Shown: piece by piece, positions 55,026 through 63,599 of the stretch
Layout of the letters: each line of letters starts with the position of its first letter
How positions within the stretch are numbered: position 1 is the first letter of the stretch
Origin: an uncultured Eubacteriales bacterium
Lineage (GTDB): Bacteria > Bacillota > Clostridia > Oscillospirales > CAG-272
NCBI GenBank assembly: GCA_934503195.1
Contig: CAKSVM010000001.1
Coordinates: 31,409 to 95,408 of the forward strand
Length of the DNA stretch: 64,000 nucleotides
Direction: 5' to 3'
Notes under the pieces: generated by a model
What the model saw: only the letters and a program-made list of their open reading frames with translations
Database searches by the model: none
What the model was told of the DNA's origin: nothing
Translations under genes and position numbers: made by a program

Positions 55026-57542
55026 TTACTCCTTTTCGGTAAATTTCCAGTCCTTGTCGGGCAGGAGATCGGGTGTGCGGAGGAACTCAAGCTTCCGGAA
55101 GTCACCGATATTCTCCTTTTCCTGAATCATCACCGAGACCTTTCCGGAGACATGATCCGCCACGTAGCATCCGCGTTTCTCGTCGAACTTTGCCTCGAAC
55201 GCCGGACCCTTCCATGTTCCCCAGAACTTCGCCACCCACGCGAGTCCGCCCTTTGGCGGGAAGATCGTCAGAGTCGCGTCGTCAAGGCCGAAGATCGAAT
55301 AGAGTTCGTCCGCGTTGAGATATGTCTCGGGATTGTCGCGCTTGACGCAGATTTTCGCCTTCTTCGACTGCTTTATGAAGACGCGGCAGTCGGTGTGAAC
55401 CCAGCGCGAGAGCGGATAAAGTCCGGTGTCGTTCTCGATCGTGAACTCGGTGTTGTCAAAGGCGGGCGCGCCGTCGGGCGTCGTGAAGCGCATTCTGATT
55501 GAGGCGTCTTTCGCGAAGAGGTTGTAGATCACGGCACTGCGGCACTTCGCGAGCTGCACGATCGGCAGATTGTCGTCGACGTTGAAGCACTCAAAAGTCA
55601 TCGGATATCCGAAAAGCTCGAGCGCGGCGCGGGAAAGCAGCGCGGTCGGGAAGAATCTTGACGGCGCGAGCTTTATCGGGAGCGGATATTTCGGATTCGT
55701 GTCGTGCGGGAAGGAGCCGCGGATCCAGACGAGTCCAAGATTCTTGTTATAGGTCATGTAAGCTCTCGTTTCGCCGTCCTTTGAAACGATCGCCGTGACC
55801 CTTGTCGAGCCGTCTGACACTTCACCGATTCCGCCGTTTGAAACGAGCGGCGGATGCGAGATCACCGACGCGTATCTGTTCGTCTCGGAGACATCGAGCA
55901 TGAGGTCGGTCGAGAAGCCGAGCGTACCATCAATCTCGGAGGAATATCCGGTTCCGGCCGCCTTTCTGAGCTTTTCGGACGCGTTCCGGAGGCTTCCGAC
56001 GAGAATAACCTTTCCGCCCTTTTCCATGACCTCGAAGAGCGAATCTTCAAGCGCGCTTCCGGCCTTCGGAACCGGAGTCAGCAGGATTGTGTCGGTGAGC
56101 TTTGACTTGTCGGCCGCGATGAAATTTTTGTCCGAGATTACGCTGTTGATCGGAAGTCCCATGTCGACCGCGCTCTCGACGAACCAGTCGTCCATGAATA
56201 TGTCGGCGAGCTTGCCCTCGGCGAGTCCGAGCTCGCAGTAAGCGTCGAACGGATAAACCCACGTGACGAGTCCGGGCGCGTCGGGATAGTCGTTGTAGGC
56301 CGTCAGGAGATGCGGGATAACCTCGTTCGGGCAGCGTTCGGGAAGACGTCCGAAGGAGTCGTCCGCGCTTAAGAACGCGAGTCCGAAGGGCTTTGTGACC
56401 TCAAGCTTCTCGTCGAGTCTGGCGAGCGCGAGCGGGAGATAGATATCGTGCGGACTGCGGTCGTAGCGGTCGAACCACGGGGAGTTGAGCCACCACGGGT
56501 CGTGAATGTAGTAGCGGAGATTGAAGCCCTTTTCGGGAAGCTCGGCGATATGCGACATAAATCCGGCAAGCTCGAGTCCGAAGCGGTAGTTGAGCGGTGC
56601 CCACGGGGAGTTGGGCGGCGCGACGAGGTTCTTCTGCGAGTAGATCACGTCGATCGGGCATCCGTGCGCCGAGATGTCCATTCCGGCCGAGAGATTCGAT
56701 CCGCGCGTCTCGACTCTTGTGTCGCCGATCGCCCCGGTGAAGTATTTCCAGAACTCGGCGATGTTCTCGCGGACCTTTTCGGCTCCGTCGAAGTTGAATT
56801 TCGTTCCGTCGAAAAGCTCTCCCGTCCAGTTCCACGACGCCAGCGAGAAGCCGAAGCCGTTCGAGAGCCAGATGTAATCGAATCCGAGGTCGCGTCTCAT
56901 AGCCATGAACTGACGGCCGAGGAACTCGCCGATATGGGTTCCCTCCGGGATTCCGTCGGGATAAGCGGCGTAATGGCGGTCGTCGGCGTGGAGTCTTGAA
57001 GCGCAGTGGAGCCACAGTTTCGATCCCATGATGTTTCCCTTCGAGATTTCGGGGTGACGCTCATACTTGAAGGACGAGTAGGCGAACTCGGGTCCCGGAT
57101 CGAAGGTCTCGCCGACCTCGATGTCGAATCCGGTCAGCTTCTTGCCGATCTTCTTCATCGCGGCGATTATCCGTTTGAGGTCGCCGTAGGTCATCTCGGG
57201 TGGATTCTCCATGTAGTGGATCGGGAAGGCGTGGAGCGAGAGACGGTCGGGACGGTCCTTCGGCGGGGTCTGGCGATCCCAGTTTCCGATTCCTATGTAC
57301 TTGCACCACTCAAAGCTGTCCTCGGGGTCGCCCGTGTAGTCAAGGATCTCGGAGCCGTCGCTCGTCCAGAAGAGGACGGCGCATCCGGTCGCGTATTTCA
57401 GGAGCGGACGCCACTGTGTGAAGAGTTCGCAGGCGATCTTTTCAAAGGCCTCGTCGGATTTGTCGTAGCCGAAGGGCTTCAGGCTTATTTCAAGGCAGAC
57501 GCGCCCGGCGGTCGTCGTGGAGCGGTATTCGTAGTTGAACAT
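55026..57542 (-). CDS. Large cytoplasmic protein of unknown family, probable glycoside hydrolase
   Basis: Start at 57542 (MFNYEYRSTTTAGRV) on AAAGGAGAA; ~838 residues, no signal peptide. Residues ~10-380 look like a TIM barrel: CLEISLKPFGYD, TGFDIEVGETFDPGPEF (~135-151, two candidate catalytic Glu), FDYIWLSNGFGFSLASWNW, ETRGSNLSAGMDISA, YYIHDPWWLNSPWFDRY. Residues ~460-560 resemble a GATase/trimerisation-type Rossmann fold (TILLTPVPKAGS, GGKVILVGSL), and the end is beta-rich. The plan recalls beta-galactosidase-like enzymes (GH42 or GH-A relatives), but I recognise no family. It sits between an aldose isomerase and a GH99-like gene, 4-13 bases apart. Confidence 0.6.
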   Translation of the reverse strand: MFNYEYRSTTTAGRVCLEISLKPFGYDKSDEAFEKIACELFTQWRPLLKYATGCAVLFWTSDGSEILDYTGDPEDSFEWCKYIGIGNWDRQTPPKDRPDRLSLHAFPIHYMENPPEMTYGDLKRIIAAMKKIGKKLTGFDIEVGETFDPGPEFAYSSFKYERHPEISKGNIMGSKLWLHCASRLHADDRHYAAYPDGIPEGTHIGEFLGRQFMAMRRDLGFDYIWLSNGFGFSLASWNWTGELFDGTKFNFDGAEKVRENIAEFWKYFTGAIGDTRVETRGSNLSAGMDISAHGCPIDVIYSQKNLVAPPNSPWAPLNYRFGLELAGFMSHIAELPEKGFNLRYYIHDPWWLNSPWFDRYDRSPHDIYLPLALARLDEKLEVTKPFGLAFLSADDSFGRLPERCPNEVIPHLLTAYNDYPDAPGLVTWVYPFDAYCELGLAEGKLADIFMDDWFVESAVDMGLPINSVISDKNFIAADKSKLTDTILLTPVPKAGSALEDSLFEVMEKGGKVILVGSLRNASEKLRKAAGTGYSSEIDGTLGFSTDLMLDVSETNRYASVISHPPLVSNGGIGEVSDGSTRVTAIVSKDGETRAYMTYNKNLGLVWIRGSFPHDTNPKYPLPIKLAPSRFFPTALLSRAALELFGYPMTFECFNVDDNLPIVQLAKCRSAVIYNLFAKDASIRMRFTTPDGAPAFDNTEFTIENDTGLYPLSRWVHTDCRVFIKQSKKAKICVKRDNPETYLNADELYSIFGLDDATLTIFPPKGGLAWVAKFWGTWKGPAFEAKFDEKRGCYVADHVSGKVSVMIQEKENIGDFRKLEFLRTPDLLPDKDWKFTEKE

Positions 57543-57555
57543 TGATATTCTCCTT

Positions 57556-58992
57556 TCAGTCAAGCGGCTTTTCGAGCTTTATATTCATCATCCGCGCGAA
57601 GGTCTCGATTTCGGCCGAGCGGTCGCCGATTCCGAGCGCGAGATGGTGAGTCGGGCCCGCGGAGCACCAGCGTTCGACAAACTCGTTCGCGGGGACTCTG
57701 AAATGGCACTTCGTGTTGGTGTTTCCGGTCGCGGGAATCGCGCCGGGACGCGACTCGCCGGGAGCCGAGATCAGCTTGAAGCTTCCGTCGCGCGAAACCG
57801 AGCAGGAAAGGAGCGAGATCGGCCCGGTCTTCAGCTTGAACTCGACCGAAACGCCCGCGCCCGGCTTGCCGTGGAACTTCTTGAGCTTCCGGAGCACCGG
57901 ACGTCCGTCGCTTATATTTATGTTGTGCGGTCCGTCGTGGCCGATGAGGACGATATCGTCAACGACGTCGAAAGGATGAAGCTCGGCGAAGGAGCCTCCG
58001 CCGCCGACGCGGTTCATGATCAGCATCGCGGCGGCCGTCTTGAGGTCGGCCTCTCCGGCGAGCGGAATTCCGCGGCTTGTCAGAAGCGAGTTTCCGAGAA
58101 TGAGATTCGACGCGATCGTCTCGTATTCGTTGCCGTGTTCGCCCTTGTAGAAGTAGGCGAGTGCGGTGAGTCCGTTCTTCTCGACGAGCGTATCGAGTCC
58201 GATCGAGCATCTGGCGGCGAGTTCGAGGTCAGAATCGTGGACATAATCGGTCAGCGGATCGTTTGAGGGTTCGCGGATATCGAAGATCGACTTGAACTCG
58301 GTGATCTTTTCTTTGACCTCAGCGTCGGTCGCGGCGTGGACGTACTCGATGAGCTCGCACATTTCGAGCATCTTGACGTGCGCGCCGAAGGTTCCCGAAA
58401 ACGCGGTCGGGTCGGTGTTCATGTCATACATTCCGTCGTAGGTGTGGCCGAGGTAACCGAACTTCGCGTACTTGAAGGCCGCGACAGCCGAGATCGCGCG
58501 CTCATAGATTCCGATCCGCCCGGCGATTTTCTCGCGGTTTCCGGCGGTCTCGACGATGAAGAAGGGCTTTTGCGCGCCGAGTCTCTCGTAAACTCCGGCA
58601 AACTCGGGCATCGAGCAGATATCGTCGTTCACGAGCTGCATATAGGTCGTCGTCTTCGAGTAGTCGAGGCGATCGAGCGGCTGGAGGCCGACGAGAATCT
58701 GCGGGATTTTCAGGTACTTCGCGAAGGGGAAGACGACCTGGGAGGTGATATAGGTCGACATGACGACAAAGAGCGCGTCAAGATCGGCGGTGAGAGCCTT
58801 TTTGAGACAGATGAAGGAACTGTCGATATCGTCGGCGTAGCCGAGGTCGATCGTCTCGACGTTATCCGAAAAATATCCGGCGAGTTCGGTCTGCTTTTTC
58901 TTAAGCTCGTCGAGGAGTCCGTCGAACTGCGGCCAGTAGATGAAGTGACCCATTCCGATGATTCCGACGCGGGGTTTTCTGGTATGTATCAT
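57556..58992 (-). CDS. L-arabinose/L-fucose isomerase family protein
   Basis: A 478-residue protein. N-terminal fold begins KPRVGIIGMGHFIYWPQFDG; TADLDALFVVMSTYITS and LVGLQPLDRLDYS follow. The active-site region holds GEADLKTAAAMLIMNRVG (~312-329, Glu), LIGHDGPHNI (~352-361, His) and PTHHLALGIG near the end (~450-459): the Glu, Glu, His, His metal set of AraA-type isomerases as far as I can place it. AraA converts L-arabinose to L-ribulose; this divergent member may act on another aldose. It heads a minus-strand operon with the 838-residue protein, the GH99-like gene and two SBPs. Confidence 0.78.
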   Translation of the reverse strand: MIHTRKPRVGIIGMGHFIYWPQFDGLLDELKKKQTELAGYFSDNVETIDLGYADDIDSSFICLKKALTADLDALFVVMSTYITSQVVFPFAKYLKIPQILVGLQPLDRLDYSKTTTYMQLVNDDICSMPEFAGVYERLGAQKPFFIVETAGNREKIAGRIGIYERAISAVAAFKYAKFGYLGHTYDGMYDMNTDPTAFSGTFGAHVKMLEMCELIEYVHAATDAEVKEKITEFKSIFDIREPSNDPLTDYVHDSDLELAARCSIGLDTLVEKNGLTALAYFYKGEHGNEYETIASNLILGNSLLTSRGIPLAGEADLKTAAAMLIMNRVGGGGSFAELHPFDVVDDIVLIGHDGPHNINISDGRPVLRKLKKFHGKPGAGVSVEFKLKTGPISLLSCSVSRDGSFKLISAPGESRPGAIPATGNTNTKCHFRVPANEFVERWCSAGPTHHLALGIGDRSAEIETFARMMNIKLEKPLD

Positions 58993-59018
58993 AAAAAAAT
59001 AATCTCCGTTTTTTTATT

Positions 59019-59033
59019 CAGTCAGACTGACTG
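59019..59033. promoter_or_regulatory. Palindrome in the 5' untranslated region of the isomerase operon
   Basis: CAGTCAG-A-CTGACTG, perfect 7-bp arms, just downstream of the minus-strand -10. A possible operator. Confidence 0.45.
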
Positions 59034-59043
59034 TCACAATATA

Positions 59044-59072
59044 ATGATATCATGATTTATGCCGCTTGTAAA
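59044..59072 (-). promoter_or_regulatory. Promoter of the isomerase operon
   Basis: Minus strand: TTTACA (59067-59072), 17 bases, TATCAT (59044-59049). Confidence 0.65.
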
Positions 59073-59075
59073 TGG

Positions 59076-59106
59076 ACAAATCGACCAAATTAGCACAAAT
59101 CGACCA
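59076..59106 (+). promoter_or_regulatory. Two direct repeats, probable AraC-type operator
   Basis: ACAAATCGACCA occurs twice (59076-59087 and 59095-59106), 19 bases apart, i.e. about two helical turns. AraC-family proteins typically bind such direct half-sites. They lie directly behind the minus-strand -35 of the isomerase operon and ahead of the plus-strand promoter. Confidence 0.6.
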
Positions 59107-59124
59107 CTTGCAGCGATTTTTCTC

Positions 59125-59153
59125 TTGACAAATCAAGAAAGATATTGTAAAAT
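59125..59153 (+). promoter_or_regulatory. Promoter of the two tandem AraC genes
   Basis: TTGACA (59125-59130), 17 bases, TAAAAT (59148-59153). Confidence 0.82.
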
Positions 59154-59172
59154 TAGAACGGAGGCGATGGAA

Positions 59173-60000
59173 ATGATAAACTCGGTTCAGGTAGCGGATT
59201 TTGACATAAGAATAAAGGAGCTTCTGCTCGTCCACCGGAACACCTTTGTCCACAGGTTCAAGTGGACCGAATACCGGACGGGGAGGATAATCGACGGCAT
59301 GACCTTCTGCGTCTCAGGCCGGGCGGTTTTCGATTACGGAGACAACAGCTTTGAGCTTTCGGCCGGACAGGGAGTCTTTCTCACGGCGTCGAGCTCGTAT
59401 GTTGTGCGGTGCGAGAGCGAGGAGCCGTTCATCCACTACACGATGAATTTCACGCTGGAGCGTGAGGAGGCATCCGAGCAGACGGCGTTCTCGGAGATTT
59501 TAGCCGGGAATCTGCGGCACATAACTTCGTCCGAGAACGCTGGAATTTATCTTCCGAAGTTCGCCGAGCTTCTTTCGGTCTGGCAGAGCAAGAAGAGCGG
59601 CTATCGTGTTATGTCGAAGGCACTGGTCTATGAGATTCTGTATCTCTATTTCACTGACGCGGGGCGGGCGCACCGGAACAAGGACGAGTACAACAAGCTT
59701 CTCCCCGCCAAACGTATTCTTGACGACGACTACGCGGGTTCGCAGAGCGTGACCGAGCTTGCCGGAGTCTGCGGGATGAGCGAGACGAGCTTCAGGCGGA
59801 TGTTCGCGAAGGTTTTCGCTATGCCGCCGACCGAGTACCGGATAAACAAAAGGATCCTCCGTGCGAAGGATCTTCTGCTTTCGGGGCAGTATTCGGTGAG
59901 CGAGGCGGCAAGCGAGGTCGGATTTTCGGATCCGAACTATTTCACGAGGGTATTCAGGGCGCGCGAGGGGATTTCGCCGTCCGAGTTCATAAAGGGATAA
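59173..60000 (+). CDS. AraC family transcriptional regulator (isomerase operon, first)
   Basis: Start at 59173 (MINSVQVADFDIR), which is 8 bases from GGAGG; earlier in-frame starts lie inside the promoter. ~275 residues with sensor domain (GMTFCVSGRAVFDYGD, LSAGQGVFLTASSSYVV) and HTH pair (VTELAGVCGMSETSFRRMFA; VSEAASEVGFSDPNYFTRVF). Divergent from the isomerase operon with two direct repeats between; probably its activator. One base separates its stop from the next regulator. Confidence 0.9.
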   Translation: MINSVQVADFDIRIKELLLVHRNTFVHRFKWTEYRTGRIIDGMTFCVSGRAVFDYGDNSFELSAGQGVFLTASSSYVVRCESEEPFIHYTMNFTLEREEASEQTAFSEILAGNLRHITSSENAGIYLPKFAELLSVWQSKKSGYRVMSKALVYEILYLYFTDAGRAHRNKDEYNKLLPAKRILDDDYAGSQSVTELAGVCGMSETSFRRMFAKVFAMPPTEYRINKRILRAKDLLLSGQYSVSEAASEVGFSDPNYFTRVFRAREGISPSEFIKG

Positions 60001-60001
60001 A

Positions 60002-60883
60002 ATGATCAGGGTAGCGGAAAACGAGCTTTCGCCGGTGCTTCACTTCGCGAGGATTATTGAGATAACGCCGGAATATAATTACAACGGAATAGTGGCGTAC
60101 GACGCGCGGATGATTTACGTCATTGGCGGCGCGGGCGAGATTGAGATTGAGGGCGCGCGGTACGGGCTTTCGCCGGGGACGCTGATGATGTGGCAGGCGG
60201 GGAGCGAGTATGGGTTTCCGGAGGTAAAAATCTCGCCGATGAAGGTGATGATGCTGAATTTCGACTTCACGGGCGAGCTTTATCACACGGCGATGCGGAC
60301 GCCGTCCCCGCGTGAGAGCTTTGACGTGGCGAGGATTGAGAAGACGGCGGAATTCGTCGAGAACGCGGACGAGCGTGGAGTGTTTGTCTCGCGCGAGGCG
60401 TTCTGGGCGGAGAGCGGGATGCGTGAGATTCTGAGCGAATACACGGCGCGTAAGGTATTTTCGGGAAGTGTGACGCGGGGGATAATAACGACGCTGGCGG
60501 CGAAGCTTTCGCGGAATATGCGGCTTTCGGAGAGCGGTGAGAATGAGAAGCGCGGGCGGTACGATGAGATCATAGAGTACATAAACGCGCATCTGTCCGA
60601 GCGGCTGACCTACGAGTCGCTCGGGAAGGAATTCTCGTATCATCCGAACCACATAAGCCGGATAATCACGAAGCTGACGGGGCTTCCGCTCCACAGGTAT
60701 CTTTTACGTCTGCGGATGGAGAAAGCGTACGGGATGCTGACCGACGAAGGATTATCGGTCTCAGAGACGGCGCGGCTCTGCGGATTTTCGGACGCGGCGG
60801 CCTTCGCGAAGAGGTTCCGCAAAGAATTCGGCTTTCCCCCGCGGCGTGCAGGGTGCGACCCTGCACTCATACATCGCGCATGA
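60002..60883 (+). CDS. AraC family transcriptional regulator (isomerase operon, second)
   Basis: A 293-residue regulator starting one base after the previous stop, so translationally coupled. Sensor domain ~25-110 (YVIGGAGEIEIEGARYGLSP, MMWQAGSEYGFPEV), HTH pair ~190-285 (LTYESLGKEFSYHPNHISRI; VSETARLCGFSDAAAFAKRF). The last ~12 residues (RAGCDPALIHRA) are encoded by the start of the 85-bp repeat block, suggesting the original C-terminus was replaced there. Confidence 0.87.
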   Translation: MIRVAENELSPVLHFARIIEITPEYNYNGIVAYDARMIYVIGGAGEIEIEGARYGLSPGTLMMWQAGSEYGFPEVKISPMKVMMLNFDFTGELYHTAMRTPSPRESFDVARIEKTAEFVENADERGVFVSREAFWAESGMREILSEYTARKVFSGSVTRGIITTLAAKLSRNMRLSESGENEKRGRYDEIIEYINAHLSERLTYESLGKEFSYHPNHISRIITKLTGLPLHRYLLRLRMEKAYGMLTDEGLSVSETARLCGFSDAAAFAKRFRKEFGFPPRRAGCDPALIHRA

Positions 60884-61109
60884 AGCTTTGCGACAAGCCA
60901 TAGTTTATCCCCCGCGGACACGACTCCTCCGTCGGCCGGGAGCCCCGGCGGGCATACATCGCGCATGAAGCTTTGCGACAAGCCATAGTTTATCCCCCGC
61001 GGACACGACTCCTCCGTCGGCCGGGAGCCCCGGCGGGCATACATCGCGCATGAAGCTTTGCAACAAGCCATAGTTTATCCCCCGCGGACACGACTCCTCC
61101 GTCGGCCGG
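60868..61109. repeat. 85-bp tandem repeat, 2.8 copies
   Basis: Copies begin at 60868, 60953 and 61038, nearly identical (one G/A change, TTGCGAC versus TTGCAAC). Each unit holds CATCGCGCATGAAGC, AGTTTATCCCCCGCGG and a GC-rich hairpin (GCCGGGAGCCCCGGC). The array fills the gap between the second AraC gene and hicAB. No spacers, so not a CRISPR. Confidence 0.92.
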
Positions 61110-61141
61110 AACGCAGTGATCCGATGAGGTAGTTTATATAA

Positions 61142-61243
61142 GATGCGGTGGTCGCCGCCATTATAGTTCACGTGAAAAATATAAAAACCGCCCGTTCGAT
61201 AATGAAACAGGCGGGTATTGACCCGAAGGATGGGAACAGATGA
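61142..61243 (+). pseudogene. hicA: hicA toxin remnant (3' end only)
   Basis: The frame open from 61142 to the TGA at 61241-61243 ends IKTARSIMKQAGIDPKDGNR, the C-terminus of HicA mRNA interferases (compare the usual GTxRSILKQAGI). The N-terminal strands and the catalytic His segment (GSHH) are absent; an in-frame TAA at 61139 precedes it and the repeat block lies upstream. The stop overlaps the hicB start (ATGA), the normal hicAB junction. Confidence 0.72.
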
Positions 61244-61635
61244 AACTTATCTATCCGGCGGTCTTTTCACCGCTCGAAGAAAATCCCGGGTTCTGTGTGA
61301 TATTTCCTGATCTGCCCGGATGCGTGACCGAGGGACACAGCGTTCTGGAAGCCATAACAAACGCGCAGGACGCCGCGGGCGGCTGGATTCTTGACGAGCT
61401 TGAGGATGGGAATCCCATACCTTCCGCTTCAAGAATCACAGATATCGACATTGGGAACGGCGACTTTGCCGACCTGATCGTACTTGACATGGACACATAC
61501 TCCGCGAAATACGGAAGCAAACCGGTCAGGAAGAACCGCACGATTCCCTCATGGTTCAACACCGCGGCCGAAAAGTGCCATATAAACTTTTCGGAAGTGC
61601 TTCAGGAAGCACTCGTCGAGCGGCTCAATCTCTGA
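61240..61635 (+). CDS. hicB: HicB family antitoxin
   Basis: A 131-residue protein. Residues 1-75 are the HicB fold, a degenerate RNase H: YPAVFSPLEENPGFCVIFPD, LPGCVTEGHSVLEAI and DAAGGWILDELEDG. Residues ~95-130 form a ribbon-helix-helix domain (RTIPSWFNTAAEKCHINFSE, VLQEALVERL) that binds the operon's operator. It normally neutralises HicA; here the toxin gene is truncated, so hicB is orphaned. A hairpin terminator lies at 61677-61706. Confidence 0.92.
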   Translation: MKLIYPAVFSPLEENPGFCVIFPDLPGCVTEGHSVLEAITNAQDAAGGWILDELEDGNPIPSASRITDIDIGNGDFADLIVLDMDTYSAKYGSKPVRKNRTIPSWFNTAAEKCHINFSEVLQEALVERLNL

Positions 61636-61676
61636 GCGGTTCTGACAGCGCGAAAAAACCGCGCCATACGCATAAC

Positions 61677-61706
61677 AAAAGGATCGCCGTCAGACGATCC
61701 TTTTTC
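61677..61706. terminator. Bidirectional terminator between hicB and the FAD gene
   Basis: AAAAGGATCG (61677-61686) with CGATCCTTTT (61695-61704), then TCTTG on the plus side. Confidence 0.78.
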
Positions 61707-61712
61707 TTGTGT

Positions 61713-63509
61713 TCACTTCAGAATTACCGAATAGATCCCGGCCTTCTCCGCGCCGTAGGCCTCGGTCGGAATGACGCGGATCCGCTTCACCACGCAGTCA
61801 AGGGGAACGCGCCAGAGACGCTTTATATTGTCGTCGGCCTTCGAAAGCGGCTTCCACTCGCCGTCGCCGTCGTCGAGGAAAATCTCAAAGGACTTCATAA
61901 GAGTCGACGGGAGATGGACGAATTTCTCGTCAAGCGAGCGGTTACAGCGCATCGGATAGTCCTTCGCGCTGCCTGTGATTCCGTCCTCAAAGCTGTCGCG
62001 GTTAAGGTCGCTGTCAAAGATTATCCGAAACTCGCTGACCTTTCTGGGTTCGGGGAGCGCGATTTCAAGAGTCTCGCCGAAATTCATCGTCAGCTTGTGA
62101 TCCACGCCGTCAACGGCGCGATCAAGGCCGTCGAAGACGATCGACGCGTCGCGTCCTGACACCTCGGCCTTCGCGCCCTCCATGACAGGCGTCAGCGCGC
62201 GATCCGAGAAGGGAAGCCAGCAGTCGTCCTCCATCAGCGTCTGCCTGAGTTCGCCGATATGCGACTCATAGATTCCGCGCGGGGTCGTGCCATAGTGAAT
62301 CGCGAGCGCGGCGGCGGTTCCCATCGCCTGACCGAGCGTCGAGCAGGTTCCCATGACGCGGCAGGAGGACATCGCGGTATGGGTGCAGGAGATATTCCGC
62401 CCCGAGAACATAAGGTTCGGGATGTTGACCGAGTAGAGGCATCTGTAGGGGATTCCGAAGGGCGACGGAGCGGGGTGGAAGATATTCGGCCGTTCCCTTG
62501 TCGCGAATCCGTCGGGATTGTGATCGTCCATCGTCCAGCCGCCGTAGGCGACAAGGTCGTCAAAATGACCGCCCGCGCGGACATCCTGCTGTTTCAAGAT
62601 ATAATCGCCGACATATCTGCGGCTCTCGCGTTTTCCGGGGAGGAAGCCGACCCAGTCGAGTTCCCAGTTTTTCGAGTCGAAGCGGCCGGAATTCTTGAAG
62701 TAGTCCCAGACGCCGAAGGTGATTTTCAGAAGCTCGTGGCGGAGCTTTTCGGTGTCGCCGATCGAATCGACGTTTCCGCCGAGCTCGATCCACCAGAAGT
62801 TATCGCCCTTGAAGGCGTTGGGATTGTTTATCGCGACGCGGTGGGAGATCGTCTCATCGGTGAACTTTTCAGCCCAGTCGGGAGCCTTGAAAGGGATCTC
62901 GCGGTCGGTCTCGCGGACCTGAAAGAGGCAGGACATACCCATAGTCTTATTGTCCGAAACCACGGGCGCGATATCCTCGCCGAACTCATCGCGGGCTTCG
63001 CGTCCCATTCTGAACTCAGCTCCGGTCAGCGGCGCGAGGACGCTGTCGCCCGAGCAGTCGCAGAAGATCTTCGCGGAGATCTCATGAAATTTCTGCGTGG
63101 TGGTCTGCCAGCCCTTTACTGAGACGATCTTTCCGTCGTCCATCTTCGCGTCAAGGCAGGAGCAGTTGAGAATGAGGTCGATATTCGGCTCATTCAGGAG
63201 AAATTCGTAGGTGACGCTGTCCCAGATCGAGAAATTTAGGGTGGGATTTCGGGAGAGGTTCATGAGGGCGAGTTCCTCGGTGAGACCCGACTCGTTCTTA
63301 TCGCGTCCGCGCGCGCCGCGGATCCACATTCTGATCTCGCCCGAGGAATTTCCGCCGACTACCGGGCGGTCGTGCATGACGGCGACTTTCGCGCCGTGTC
63401 TGGCAGCAGCGACGGCGGCGAACATTCCGGCGGCACCTGCGCCGATTATACAGATATCGGCCTCGTGCTTTATGGTATCGAATCCAAAGATTTCGCTTTT
63501 ATGTATCAT
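61713..63509 (-). CDS. FAD-dependent oxidoreductase (FAD_oxidored, PF12831 type)
   Basis: A 598-residue protein. The dinucleotide-binding motif is DICIIGAGAAGMFAAVAAA (~18-36), followed by the second FAD signature PVVGGNSSGEIRMW (~48-61), IFCDCSGDSVLAPLTGAEF (~149-167), the WWIELGG strand, and the C-terminal FAD contact NLMFSGRNISCTHTAMSS (~370-387) with GTCSTLGQAMGTAAALA. The last ~140 residues form a beta-sandwich (VSEFRIIFDSDLNRDSFED) perhaps binding sugar. Such proteins are common in polysaccharide loci and have no settled substrate. Weak ribosome site at the ATG; promoter at 63565-63593. Confidence 0.87.
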   Translation of the reverse strand: MIHKSEIFGFDTIKHEADICIIGAGAAGMFAAVAAARHGAKVAVMHDRPVVGGNSSGEIRMWIRGARGRDKNESGLTEELALMNLSRNPTLNFSIWDSVTYEFLLNEPNIDLILNCSCLDAKMDDGKIVSVKGWQTTTQKFHEISAKIFCDCSGDSVLAPLTGAEFRMGREARDEFGEDIAPVVSDNKTMGMSCLFQVRETDREIPFKAPDWAEKFTDETISHRVAINNPNAFKGDNFWWIELGGNVDSIGDTEKLRHELLKITFGVWDYFKNSGRFDSKNWELDWVGFLPGKRESRRYVGDYILKQQDVRAGGHFDDLVAYGGWTMDDHNPDGFATRERPNIFHPAPSPFGIPYRCLYSVNIPNLMFSGRNISCTHTAMSSCRVMGTCSTLGQAMGTAAALAIHYGTTPRGIYESHIGELRQTLMEDDCWLPFSDRALTPVMEGAKAEVSGRDASIVFDGLDRAVDGVDHKLTMNFGETLEIALPEPRKVSEFRIIFDSDLNRDSFEDGITGSAKDYPMRCNRSLDEKFVHLPSTLMKSFEIFLDDGDGEWKPLSKADDNIKRLWRVPLDCVVKRIRVIPTEAYGAEKAGIYSVILK

Positions 63510-63564
63510 AACGGTTGCAACAAATTTATAGTTTGTTGACTCCTTTCGCTCGAATTACAATACT

Positions 63565-63593
63565 AGTATACCCCAGAGTTGGTGTTTTGTCAA
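63565..63593 (-). promoter_or_regulatory. Promoter of the FAD oxidoreductase gene
   Basis: Minus strand: TTGACA (63588-63593), 17 bases, TATACT (63565-63570). Confidence 0.8.
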
Positions 63594-63599
63594 GGGTTT

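Noticed and set aside
60868..61109. Repeat array considered as a CRISPR
   Set aside because: The 85-bp units follow each other directly with no unique spacers, the unit is too long, and no cas gene is in the window.
60640..61171. Minus-strand frames over the repeats giving a peptide with repeated CPRGINYGL pieces
   Set aside because: They are antisense to the AraC gene and to tandem non-coding repeats; the repetition comes from the DNA repeat.
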